Shown piece by piece: positions 49,800 to 56,871 of a stretch of 64,000 nucleotides of DNA. Source of the DNA: Arthrobacter globiformis (GTDB taxonomy: Bacteria > Actinomycetota > Actinomycetes > Actinomycetales > Micrococcaceae). The translations under genes and the position numbers were made by a program. Positions within the stretch are counted from its first letter, which is position 1, and each line of letters begins with the position of its first letter. Where the stretch lies: contig NZ_JAUSXI010000001.1 in NCBI RefSeq assembly GCF_030815865.1, positions 4,092,001 to 4,156,000 on the forward strand. The letters are read 5' to 3'. The notes below the pieces were generated by a model. It was not told the origin of the DNA, ran no database searches, and saw nothing but the letters and a program-made list of their open reading frames with translations.

Positions 49800-50099
49800 C
49801 TTCGGGATCAGGCGCTTTGGGGATCATTGGGGGATCTGGTGCCAATACAGTTTGAGTTGCCGCCCATGGCGCTGCTGGGACCGCTGCTAGCCGCAGTGGG
49901 CATTTACGGGTTATTGCGCTGGGTTGTCTGGCTGCTGGGAACGCAGACGGTCCCGGCGGAAATGTGGGAGGCGACGGCAGCCGCCGTCGGGTACGTGCTG
50001 GTGGCAGCCGCCGTGCTGCTCTCCTTGATCCGTGTGAGCGCTTTCGGCCCGAGGAGCTCGCCGGCCGCTCGGCGCGCACCGGTGGAACCTGCGCGATGA
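49794..50099 (+). CDS. Small membrane protein coupled to a GntR regulator
   Basis: About 101 residues from the ATG at 49794, or 77 from the ATG at 49866 (start uncertain; neither has a good ribosome-binding site). Two membrane segments are visible (LLGPLLAAVGIYGLLRWVVWLL and AAAVGYVLVAAAVLLSLI), followed by an Arg/Pro/Ala tail. The stop overlaps the GntR start (ATGA). Membrane proteins next to YtrA-type GntR regulators are common; no function is assignable. Confidence 0.7.
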   Translation: MALRDQALWGSLGDLVPIQFELPPMALLGPLLAAVGIYGLLRWVVWLLGTQTVPAEMWEATAAAVGYVLVAAAVLLSLIRVSAFGPRSSPAARRAPVEPAR

Positions 50100-50548
50100 C
50101 AGTCGGCATTTCGGTGGACCTCGGTTCCCCCACTCCCCCGTATGAGCAAATTCGGCTGCAGATCAGCGCGCTGATCGCCGCGGGCGGGCTCACAGCCGGA
50201 ACGCGGCTGCCGGCAGTCCGCAGCCTCGCAGCAGACCTGGGGCTTGCCGCTGGGACCGTCGCCCGGGCGTACAAGGAACTCGAACAGTCCGGGCTCATCG
50301 AGACCCGGCGCAGAAACGGAACCGTCGTCCTCGGGCTTCCGGCCGACGGTTCCCCGGGCGCCGGGGCGCCCGGCTCCGGTGCGTCCGGCTCCGGCGCGGT
50401 CGGAGCGGAACTGGGCGCCGCCGTCGAACGTCTCATCCAGGCCGGGGCCAAGGCGGGACTGCCCGATGAGGAGCTTCTTGCGCTGGTCCGTGTTGGTCTG
50501 CAGCGGCGTCGCGGCCTGCCTTCGGGCCCGCCGTCGAGCTCCGACTAG
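50096..50548 (+). CDS. GntR-family regulator, YtrA-like
   Basis: 150 residues. The winged helix PPYEQIRLQISALIAAGGLTAGTRLPAVRSLAADLGLAAGTVARAYKELEQSGLIETRRRNGTVV is a complete GntR DNA-binding domain (about 14-78). The C-terminus is short, with no FadR/HutC/MocR effector domain, as in the YtrA subfamily. A Gly/Ser/Ala linker (about 83-102) precedes a small helical segment. Overlaps the upstream membrane-protein gene by 4 bases; its stop codon TAG is part of the thyA -10 box. Confidence 0.85.
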   Translation: MTVGISVDLGSPTPPYEQIRLQISALIAAGGLTAGTRLPAVRSLAADLGLAAGTVARAYKELEQSGLIETRRRNGTVVLGLPADGSPGAGAPGSGASGSGAVGAELGAAVERLIQAGAKAGLPDEELLALVRVGLQRRRGLPSGPPSSSD

Positions 50549-50551
50549 ACT
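50546..50551 (+). promoter_or_regulatory. thyA -10 box for a leaderless message
   Basis: TAGACT, a consensus actinobacterial -10, ends exactly 6 bases before the thyA GTG, so the predicted first transcribed base is the G of the start codon. No Shine-Dalgarno sequence is present. The first three bases are also the stop codon of the GntR gene. The -35 (TTCGGG, 19 bases upstream) is weak. Confidence 0.6.
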
Positions 50552-50557
50552 GGACGG

Positions 50558-51361
50558 GTGAGCACCCCAACGCCCTATGAAGACCTTCTGCGCGACGTCA
50601 TGGCCAACGGCACGCACAAATCAGACCGCACCGGCACCGGAACCAGCAGCGTTTTCGGCCGCCAAATTCGCTTTGATCTGGGCGAAAGCTTTCCGCTGAT
50701 CACCACCAAGCGGGTGCACTTCAAGTCCGTTGCCGTCGAACTGCTCTGGTTCCTCCGCGGCGACTCCAATGTGAAGTGGATGCAGGACCAGGGCGTGACC
50801 ATCTGGAACGAGTGGGCCGATGCCGAGGGTGAACTCGGACCGGTCTACGGCGTGCAGTGGCGGAGCTGGCCCACGCCGGACGGCGGTCACATCGACCAGA
50901 TCGCTGAGCTCGTGGAGAGCCTGAAGTCGAACCCGGACTCGCGCCGGCACATCGTCTCGGCCTGGAACGTGAGCGAGCTCAGGGACATGGCACTGCCGCC
51001 CTGCCATGCGTTTTTCCAGTTTTACGTGGCGGACGGCAAGCTGTCCTGCCAGCTGTACCAGCGGTCCGCGGACATGTTCCTGGGCGTGCCGTTCAACATC
51101 GCTTCCTACTCGCTGCTAACCTGCATGCTGGCGCAGCAGACCGGCCTCAAGCCCGGCGAATTCGTCTGGACCGGGGGGGACGTGCATATCTACGAGAACC
51201 ATATGGACCAGGTCCTGAAGCAGCTGGAGCGGGAACCGTACGAGTACCCGCAGCTGAAGATCACCCGCAAGCCGGAATCGATCTTCGACTACACCCTGGA
51301 CGACTTCGAAGTGGTGGGCTACCGGCACCACCCCACCATCAAGGCGCCGATCGCCGTATGA
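50558..51361 (+). CDS. thyA: Thymidylate synthase
   Basis: 267 residues, GTG start. It methylates dUMP to dTMP using methylene-tetrahydrofolate. The nucleophile Cys149 lies in [31 protein letters not shown], the dUMP-phosphate arginines ([10 protein letters not shown]) and the [32 protein letters not shown] segment are intact. The next gene is dihydrofolate reductase, which recycles the dihydrofolate produced. Confidence 0.97.
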   Translation: MSTPTPYEDLLRDVMANGTHKSDRTGTGTSSVFGRQIRFDLGESFPLITTKRVHFKSVAVELLWFLRGDSNVKWMQDQGVTIWNEWADAEGELGPVYGVQWRSWPTPDGGHIDQIAELVESLKSNPDSRRHIVSAWNVSELRDMALPPCHAFFQFYVADGKLSCQLYQRSADMFLGVPFNIASYSLLTCMLAQQTGLKPGEFVWTGGDVHIYENHMDQVLKQLEREPYEYPQLKITRKPESIFDYTLDDFEVVGYRHHPTIKAPIAV

Positions 51362-51375
51362 GCACGGAGGGCACT

Positions 51376-51942
51376 ATGGATGCGCAGGCTTTCAGCGAGG
51401 ACATCGCCGCGGGGATGTCCGGGATCGGACTCGTGTGGGCACAGACGCCTGCCGGCGTCATCGGCAAGGACGGCGACATGCCGTGGAACCTGCCCGAGGA
51501 CCTGTTGCACTTCACCAGGGTCACCACCGGCCATCCCGTCATCATGGGCCGCAAGACCTGGCTGTCCTTCCCGGCGAAGTACCGTCCGCTGCCCAACCGG
51601 ACCAACATCGTCATCACCCGGCAGGAGAACTGGGGCAGCTCGCCCGAGGCGGAGGGCGCCGTCGTCGTCAAATCCCTCGATGACGCCCTGCTGGAATCAC
51701 AGTTCGCCCCAGGATGCGAAGCAGTCTGGATCCTCGGCGGCGGCGAAATTTTCAAGGAGTCCACGGGCCTGGCCAACGTCGCGGTGGTCACCACCATCGA
51801 TGTTGATGCCGACGGCGACACGTACGCCCCGGAGCTCGGCGACGGTTGGGTGGCCGGGACGTCCGTGCCGGCCGACGGCTGGCTGACGGGGGCCAACGGC
51901 ACGCGCTACCGGTTCACCAAGTGGAACCGCTCGGAAGGTTAG
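51376..51942 (+). CDS. folA: Dihydrofolate reductase
   Basis: 188 residues from ATG 51376, which has GGAGG 5 bases in front; an ATG at 51358 that overlaps the thyA stop would add six residues. DHFR landmarks are IGLVWAQTPAGVIGKDGDMPWNLPEDLLHF, VIMGRKTWLSFP, and the NADPH-binding WILGGGEIFKES. It regenerates tetrahydrofolate in the thyA-folA operon and is the target of trimethoprim-type inhibitors. Confidence 0.95.
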   Translation: MDAQAFSEDIAAGMSGIGLVWAQTPAGVIGKDGDMPWNLPEDLLHFTRVTTGHPVIMGRKTWLSFPAKYRPLPNRTNIVITRQENWGSSPEAEGAVVVKSLDDALLESQFAPGCEAVWILGGGEIFKESTGLANVAVVTTIDVDADGDTYAPELGDGWVAGTSVPADGWLTGANGTRYRFTKWNRSEG

Positions 51943-51945
51943 AAC

Positions 51946-52164
51946 ATGCTGCGTAAACCGGAAACCCTCTTCGTGCTCGGCTACATGCTGCTGCCACTGT
52001 TTGCCCTGCTGTCCGCGATTGTCGGGCTCACGATGATCCTGGGAGGCAACAAAATTGCCGGCATCATCGTGCTGGTGGTCGTGACGCAGGTGTTCACCTT
52101 CGGCGCCTTCTTTGCGCTGCGAGCCCGCAAGACCGCACTGCTGGAGGAGCCCGACCGCCAGTAG
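51946..52164 (+). CDS. Small two-pass membrane protein after folA
   Basis: 72 residues with two membrane helices (LFVLGYMLLPLFALLSAIVGLTMIL and IAGIIVLVVVTQVFTFGAFFAL) and a short charged C-terminus. It starts 3 bases after folA, so it is co-transcribed. No function is recognised. Confidence 0.8.
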   Translation: MLRKPETLFVLGYMLLPLFALLSAIVGLTMILGGNKIAGIIVLVVVTQVFTFGAFFALRARKTALLEEPDRQ

Positions 52165-52211
52165 CGTCCGGATGGGGAGTGCTGCCCATCGCGGCGGCCC
52201 GGGGCGCGAAC

Positions 52212-52217
52212 TAGAGT
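52212..52217 (+). promoter_or_regulatory. Possible -10 box for the WXG100 module
   Basis: TAGAGT, 59 bases before the GTG start at 52277 and in the short gap after the folA operon. There is no recognisable -35. Confidence 0.35.
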
Positions 52218-52276
52218 GATGGCTGGACTTAGCAGCAAGCCGTGCCGTGCGGAACGGTCAGATTTTGGGGGACGAT

Positions 52277-53359
52277 GTGTCAGGTAATTTGTGGGGCGCC
52301 GATGTCGCGCAGCTTCGCACACTCGCGCAGCAGTTCGGAAAGGTTTCCGACGACCTGATGCAGACGTCGTTGCATCTGACCAACCAGATCAACAGCAACC
52401 CTTCTTGGAAGGGCAACGACGCCACCCAGTTCCGTTCGGACTGGAACGGCAACCACAGGGCTCTTATCCAGCGGACGGTGCGCGCCCTCAACGACGAAAC
52501 CCGCAGGCTGCTGGACAACGCCAACGAGCAGGAGAAGGCCAGCGACGCCGCACCGGGCTCCGGCGGCGGGCCCGTCACCCTACGCGATCCCGGCGGGGCG
52601 CTTGCAGGCGTTCTGGGCGGGGGAATTGCGGCGCTCAGGGCCGGCATGAACGTCCAGAAATACATCAAGGCCCCGCTCACCCTGGCCAAGCACGTTGGGC
52701 AGTACAGCTGGGTTCTGAAGAACCGCGGGAGCGACGTCATCAAGCCGTTCCTGACGAAGGGCCGGCACCGGCTTGGCGGTCCGGTCTTTGAAGGCCGTCA
52801 CCTATGGCAGAGCACCGCAGGCAATGCCGCCCTCGAGAAACTCCTGAAAAGCTCCGGGGAGTCGAGCCGCGCCCTCCGACTCATCGACAACGCTTCCGAC
52901 ATCGCGTCACTCAAGAACCTGCACGAGTACATTCCCCCGTTGGAAAGGTTCGAAGGGTTCTTCGCGGAGAAGTCTAAGTTCGGCGTGGGAAAAAGTTGGG
53001 AGTGGCTAGGCAAGTCCGGCCTAGCACGCGGCCTGGGCTGGGCTGGCGTCGGTTTCAGCGCTTACGACTCCGTGAACAGCTTCGCTAACGGTGATGTCAA
53101 GGGCGGGCTTGAGGGGATCGGCAAGACCGCGCTCGGCATTGGAAGCTTCATGCCGCCTCCCGTGGGGACCGTCTGCCAGGTAGCCAGCGTCGGCATACTT
53201 GTGTACGAAAACTGGGACACCATCAGCAGCGTGGGAAAGAACATCGGCGAAGGCATAGTCAACGCTGTGAAGGACCCCGGAAAGTTCGTCAGCGACACGA
53301 AAGATACGCTGGTTGACGCAGGTAAGTCTGTGGGCAAGTTCTTGGGATTAGGCGATTAG
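52277..53359 (+). CDS. WXG100-headed protein with hydrophobic glycine-rich C-terminus
   Basis: 360 residues from the GTG at 52277 (GGGGGACG 3 bases upstream). Residues 1-95 are a WXG100 helical hairpin with the turn motif Trp44-Lys-Gly46 in NPSWKGNDATQF, the hallmark of type VII (ESX) substrates. The usual YxxxD/E signal after the second helix was not found. A Gly/Pro linker (about 100-125) leads to a middle region and a hydrophobic glycine-rich stretch (about 255-325: GLARGLGWAGVGFSAYDS and GIGKTALGIGSFMPPPVGT), like a membrane-inserting segment, then an amphipathic tail. No known toxin domain was recognised. No ESX machinery is in the window. Confidence 0.75.
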   Translation: MSGNLWGADVAQLRTLAQQFGKVSDDLMQTSLHLTNQINSNPSWKGNDATQFRSDWNGNHRALIQRTVRALNDETRRLLDNANEQEKASDAAPGSGGGPVTLRDPGGALAGVLGGGIAALRAGMNVQKYIKAPLTLAKHVGQYSWVLKNRGSDVIKPFLTKGRHRLGGPVFEGRHLWQSTAGNAALEKLLKSSGESSRALRLIDNASDIASLKNLHEYIPPLERFEGFFAEKSKFGVGKSWEWLGKSGLARGLGWAGVGFSAYDSVNSFANGDVKGGLEGIGKTALGIGSFMPPPVGTVCQVASVGILVYENWDTISSVGKNIGEGIVNAVKDPGKFVSDTKDTLVDAGKSVGKFLGLGD

Positions 53360-53368
53360 GAGACAAGC

Positions 53369-54022
53369 ATGACTGTTCAGGACCCAACCCAGCAGGAGCC
53401 GCGCCTCGGCGTCGACGTCATCGGTTTCGGGGTCGGAGAGTTTGCTTACCTGCTCAACGTTTTCGAAGGCCCGGCCCGCGACCGTTCGGTCAGCATCTTC
53501 CGTGCCGAAGAGATGGTCGACGATGTAACGCTGTCGACTGCCGGCGCTTCCTCTTTGCTGGCACGGGATCTGGCTACTATTGACGACGACGGCGATTTGG
53601 GTGTGAAAGGCGTGGCCGCTGCCGTCGCCACCGCCCTGGGCCAGGCGACCCGGTGGACGGAAATCTCGCTCCTGACCGGCGAAGCAATGGACAATGTGGC
53701 AATGCTGGAAGCACCTGGAGTTTCGCTGATGCTCCAGCCTCGGTTCCTGGGCACTTGGTTCGTCTTTGCCCAGGATCCCGAAATCAGCTCGACAGAAGCC
53801 ACTTTGCGCGTAGTACGCCAGCACGTCGAACAAAACCATGGTGGCTCCGCATATCTGGTTTTCAAGACCCTGGCTTCCGAGGAACACCTACTGATCCGAC
53901 GTGAGGAGACCTCTTGGACCACCGGCGTTCCCGATTTCGACAAGGACGAGGTGGCGGAAACAGCTGGCCTGGATGACGCCGGGCTGCTGGCGGCGATCGA
54001 GGATGCCCGTGGCGAGGCGTAG
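53369..54022 (+). CDS. Unknown protein in the WXG100 module
   Basis: 217 residues, starting 9 bases after the WXG100 gene with an excellent AGGAGA site. It is acidic and soluble, with no signal peptide or membrane segment. Recognisable only as alternating strands and helices (VDVIGFGVGEFAYLLNVFEG, then LMLQPRFLGTWFVFAQDPE). Position directly after an ESX-type effector-like gene suggests a dedicated partner, chaperone or immunity protein, which is inference only. Confidence 0.7.
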   Translation: MTVQDPTQQEPRLGVDVIGFGVGEFAYLLNVFEGPARDRSVSIFRAEEMVDDVTLSTAGASSLLARDLATIDDDGDLGVKGVAAAVATALGQATRWTEISLLTGEAMDNVAMLEAPGVSLMLQPRFLGTWFVFAQDPEISSTEATLRVVRQHVEQNHGGSAYLVFKTLASEEHLLIRREETSWTTGVPDFDKDEVAETAGLDDAGLLAAIEDARGEA

Positions 54023-54410
54023 TGAAGGTGTCCCCCAGGAGCCGGGGTACGTTCCGCGCCAAACCCCCGAGGACAAGCTGATCTTTCGCAAGGCTGAAAA
54101 CGGTGAAATGGTGGGCTACACGTCGGCTGAATACGGAGTCCGAAAGGACGACGGCGGAGGCCTGGTTCAGCCCATGAACAAATCCGGCGGGCTGCTCTTC
54201 CTCGCCATCCTCCTCACCGCCTGCCTGGGAGGCCTTATCTACGGCGTGGTGCAAGCGGCCATCACCGACCAGTGGCACATTCTTGGCGAAGTTTGGTGGG
54301 TCTTCCCGGCTACTCTGTATCCCTTCTCGGCCGCTTGGGCGGGCTATTTCAAGGAGCGCCGGGCCGAGAAGCTCCGCCAGGCCCGCAACCTTCCGCGGCC
54401 CGTCGACTGA
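54009..54410 (+). CDS. Two-pass membrane protein in the WXG100 module
   Basis: About 133 residues from the GTG at 54009 (GAGG 6 bases upstream); an ATG at 54003 is possible. The gene overlaps the previous one by 14 bases. A hydrophilic N-terminus (RQTPEDKLIFRKAENGEMVGYTSAEYGVRK) precedes two membrane helices (GGLLFLAILLTACLGGLIYGVV and VWWVFPATLYPFSAAWAGYF) and a basic tail (KERRAEKLRQARN). In effector modules such a protein often is the membrane immunity protein; that is a guess. Confidence 0.65.
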   Translation: MARRSEGVPQEPGYVPRQTPEDKLIFRKAENGEMVGYTSAEYGVRKDDGGGLVQPMNKSGGLLFLAILLTACLGGLIYGVVQAAITDQWHILGEVWWVFPATLYPFSAAWAGYFKERRAEKLRQARNLPRPVD

Positions 54411-54477
54411 GGTCCCTGCCGCCGCGGCAGTGACGTAACGGACTGCGGCCCGCCAATTCCAAAGATAAACTGGCTCA

Positions 54478-55608
54478 ATGACTACAGCAGCTACTCCGTC
54501 CGTTGGACTGGTCGGTTGGCGTGGCATGGTCGGCTCCGTCCTGATGCAGCGCATGCAGGAAGAGGGCGACTTCGCCAACATCAACCCCGTATTTTTCTCC
54601 ACCTCGAACGCAGGAGGTGCCGCCCCTGCCTTTGCTGAGGGCGCAGGCAAGCTCGAGGACGCGTTCGACATCGACACGCTGGCGAAGCTGCCCATTATTG
54701 TCACCGCCCAGGGCGGGGATTACACCAAGCAGGTCCACGGCGAACTGCGCAGCCGCGGCTGGGACGGCCTCTGGATCGACGCCGCCTCCACCCTGCGCAT
54801 GAACGACGACTCCATCATCGTCCTGGACCCGATCAACCGGGACGTCATTGACAAGGGGCTCGCCAACGGCACCAAGGACTTCGTCGGCGGCAACTGCACC
54901 GTGTCCTGCATGCTGATGGGCCTCGGCGGCCTCTTCAAGAACGGCCTCGTCGAGTGGGGCACGTCCATGACGTACCAGGCGGCTTCCGGCGGCGGCGCAC
55001 GGCACATGCGCGAGCTGCTCAGCCAGTTCGGCACGCTCAACGCCGAGGTCAGCACGGAACTGGATGACCCGGCCTCGGCCATCCTGGACATCGACCGCAA
55101 GGTGCTGGCCCACCAGCGGAGCGACATCGACGCCACCCAGTTCGGTGTCCCGCTGGCCGGCTCGCTTATCCCCTGGATCGATGCGGACCTCGGCAACGGC
55201 CAGTCCAAGGAGGAGTGGAAGGCCGGCGTCGAGACGAACAAGATCCTCGGCACCTCGGATGAGAACCGCGTCATCATGGATGGCCTCTGCGTGCGGATCG
55301 GGGCTATGCGCTCGCACTCGCAGGCGCTCACTTTGAAGCTGCGCGAGGACCTTTCCGTTGCCGAGATCGAGAAGTTACTCGACGAGGACAACGAATGGGC
55401 CAAGGTGGTGCCCAACTCCAAGGAAGCCTCCATGGCCGACCTGACCCCCGTGGCGGCATCGGGCACCCTGACCATCCCGGTGGGGCGCATCCGCAAGCTC
55501 GAGATGGGCCCGCAGTACATCAGCGCCTTCACCGTCGGCGACCAGCTCCTCTGGGGTGCCGCCGAACCGCTGCGCCGCATGCTCACCATCGCCACCGGCA
55601 CGCTGTAA
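54478..55608 (+). CDS. asd: Aspartate-semialdehyde dehydrogenase
   Basis: 376 residues of the E. coli-type Asd, converting aspartyl phosphate to the semialdehyde for lysine/diaminopimelate, threonine and methionine. [18 protein letters not shown] binds NADP; the catalytic Cys140 is in [14 protein letters not shown], and [10 protein letters not shown] and [14 protein letters not shown] are typical. No other biosynthetic gene is beside it. Confidence 0.96.
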   Translation: MTTAATPSVGLVGWRGMVGSVLMQRMQEEGDFANINPVFFSTSNAGGAAPAFAEGAGKLEDAFDIDTLAKLPIIVTAQGGDYTKQVHGELRSRGWDGLWIDAASTLRMNDDSIIVLDPINRDVIDKGLANGTKDFVGGNCTVSCMLMGLGGLFKNGLVEWGTSMTYQAASGGGARHMRELLSQFGTLNAEVSTELDDPASAILDIDRKVLAHQRSDIDATQFGVPLAGSLIPWIDADLGNGQSKEEWKAGVETNKILGTSDENRVIMDGLCVRIGAMRSHSQALTLKLREDLSVAEIEKLLDEDNEWAKVVPNSKEASMADLTPVAASGTLTIPVGRIRKLEMGPQYISAFTVGDQLLWGAAEPLRRMLTIATGTL

Positions 55609-55625
55609 CCGGGCTTCGCGCCACT

Positions 55626-55647
55626 CAACCGGCCCTGCCCCGCACGA
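55626..55647 (-). repeat. Left copy of the palindromic repeat bracketing the AbiEi/DUF559 gene
   Basis: 22 bases beginning CAACCGGCCCTGCCCC match, in inverted orientation and with two differences, the 25-base repeat found twice at 56781-56846. Confidence 0.7.
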
Positions 55648-55648
55648 C

Positions 55649-55692
55649 CCGGCCCCGCTCCCCTGCGGGCCGCTCATGCGGAGCGGGGCCGG
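55649..55692 (+). terminator. Terminator after asd, overlapping the next gene's end
   Basis: 13-base perfect arms (CCGGCCCCGCTCC / GGAGCGGGGCCGG) with an 18-base loop, followed by TTTTG on the plus strand. Its right arm is part of the last codons of the minus-strand gene at 55674. Confidence 0.75.
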
Positions 55693-56648
55693 TTTTGTGC
55701 CTGCGCCCGGGCGGTCGCGGCCAGGACACGCCGCCTGACGTCAGCGGGAGAAGCCAGATGCTGCCACTCAAGCCTCAGGACGACCCACCCTTCCTCGGTC
55801 AGAGCGTTCTCGCGGGCACGCTCAGCTAGCAGCACCTCTTCGGTGGGCTTGAAGTCGCTGTATTTGCCCTTGCCGTCGAACTCGATAATGACCCGTCGTC
55901 CCGGATCGGCGAAGTCCGCACGGAATAGTCCGGCTCGGGTGGGCAACTCGTACTGCGGTTCGAAGCCCTGGATGCCAATCGCATGCAGGAGGAGCCGGGT
56001 TCGCGTTTCTCCGGCGGATTCCGATCGGGCATCGAGGGAGGGCAGCAGCGTCATGGCACGGCGGCTTCCACGCTTGACTTCACTTTGCTCCAGCATCTGC
56101 CGCATCCTGGGCAGATCCGCGCCTTTCCGCAGCGCATGGTCGCCGATCACGGCTGCTTCATTGAGCGGCAGCAGGCGTGCGCAGTCGAGAACGGTGCGTT
56201 CCAGGCTGGTTGCGTAGATTTCCCTTCCGTCCGCGACCTGCAGGGTGACGACCTCGGAGTCGTCAAGCGCGAAAAGGTGGGTCTTCACGTCCGGGCCAGT
56301 GCTCGTTCCAGAGTTCGAATAGCCGGTTGTCACATGTACCAGCGGCCCGCAGTTCCAGACACTGCAGGCATGGAGCCGGGCCGCGCTGACGTGGCTATAG
56401 CGCGCTGTTCCGCCCGTAGCCTCATAGTGGGCCCGGATTCTGAGGTCGTCACGCTCCCACGGCTTGATCTGGCTCCAGTATGAGCTGCGCACATAGGCGC
56501 CGCGGCGGAGCCTGAGCAGGACGCCGTTTCTGACCGCTTCGGTAAGGAGCCTGTCGTCTATGCCCGCCTCCACCAACTGCCGGGTTGAAGCCACAGGTCG
56601 ATTCGGCCATCGCGCTTCGATGGCCACATGGAGTTCCTCGCGCCGCAT
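55674..56648 (-). CDS. AbiEi-like winged-helix protein with DUF559 nuclease-like domain
   Basis: 324 residues from ATG 56648 (GGAG just upstream). The N-terminus (about 15-60: RPVASTRQLVEAGIDDRLLTEAVRNGVLLRLRRGAYV) is an AbiEi-type winged helix as in antitoxins and transcriptional repressors. The C-terminus (about 235-310) is DUF559-like, with RADFADPGRRVIIEFDGKGKY and then ERARENALTEEGWVVLRLEWQHL: the Asp...Glu-x-Asp-Gly-Lys spacing of a PD-(D/E)XK nuclease fold. No AbiEii toxin gene is adjacent. Function unknown; a DNA-binding defence or repair role is inferred. The last residues are encoded by a repeat hairpin. Confidence 0.8.
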   Translation of the reverse strand: MRREELHVAIEARWPNRPVASTRQLVEAGIDDRLLTEAVRNGVLLRLRRGAYVRSSYWSQIKPWERDDLRIRAHYEATGGTARYSHVSAARLHACSVWNCGPLVHVTTGYSNSGTSTGPDVKTHLFALDDSEVVTLQVADGREIYATSLERTVLDCARLLPLNEAAVIGDHALRKGADLPRMRQMLEQSEVKRGSRRAMTLLPSLDARSESAGETRTRLLLHAIGIQGFEPQYELPTRAGLFRADFADPGRRVIIEFDGKGKYSDFKPTEEVLLAERARENALTEEGWVVLRLEWQHLASPADVRRRVLAATARAQAQNRPRSA

Positions 56649-56754
56649 GCTCCAACGTTCTGTCCGTTGATACATCTGCGAACAGGCTGCCATTGCCCCA
56701 TGTGGACAAGCCGCCGAGGACAGGACGGGCCCACACCTCGACCGGCCGTTAGCC

Positions 56755-56846
56755 GCACAACCGGCCGTGCCCAGGGCCGGTCATGCGGGGCAGGACCGGT
56801 TGTGCGAGGGAACCCCGTGCGTCATGCGGGGCAGGACCGGTTGTGC
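56755..56846. repeat. Cluster of short palindromic repeats, right side of the AbiEi/DUF559 gene
   Basis: A 25-base sequence starting TCATGCGGGGCAGGACC is present twice as a perfect direct repeat (56781-56805 and 56822-56846). An inverted partner begins GCACAACCGG at 56755 and pairs with the CCGGTTGTGC ends, so each copy can form a hairpin. An inverted relative lies at 55626-55647. This looks like a REP-type family. Confidence 0.85.
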
Positions 56847-56871
56847 TGGCTACGGCCACCGTGCCTGGGCG

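Noticed and set aside
49708..50451. 247-residue minus-strand frame opposite the GntR gene
   Set aside because: The plus strand encodes a clear winged helix; the antisense frame is Pro/Arg/Ser-rich without motifs.
56755..56846. CRISPR array from two 25-base repeats
   Set aside because: Only two copies, with a 16-base gap and inverted relatives nearby; this fits palindromic intergenic repeats, not CRISPR.
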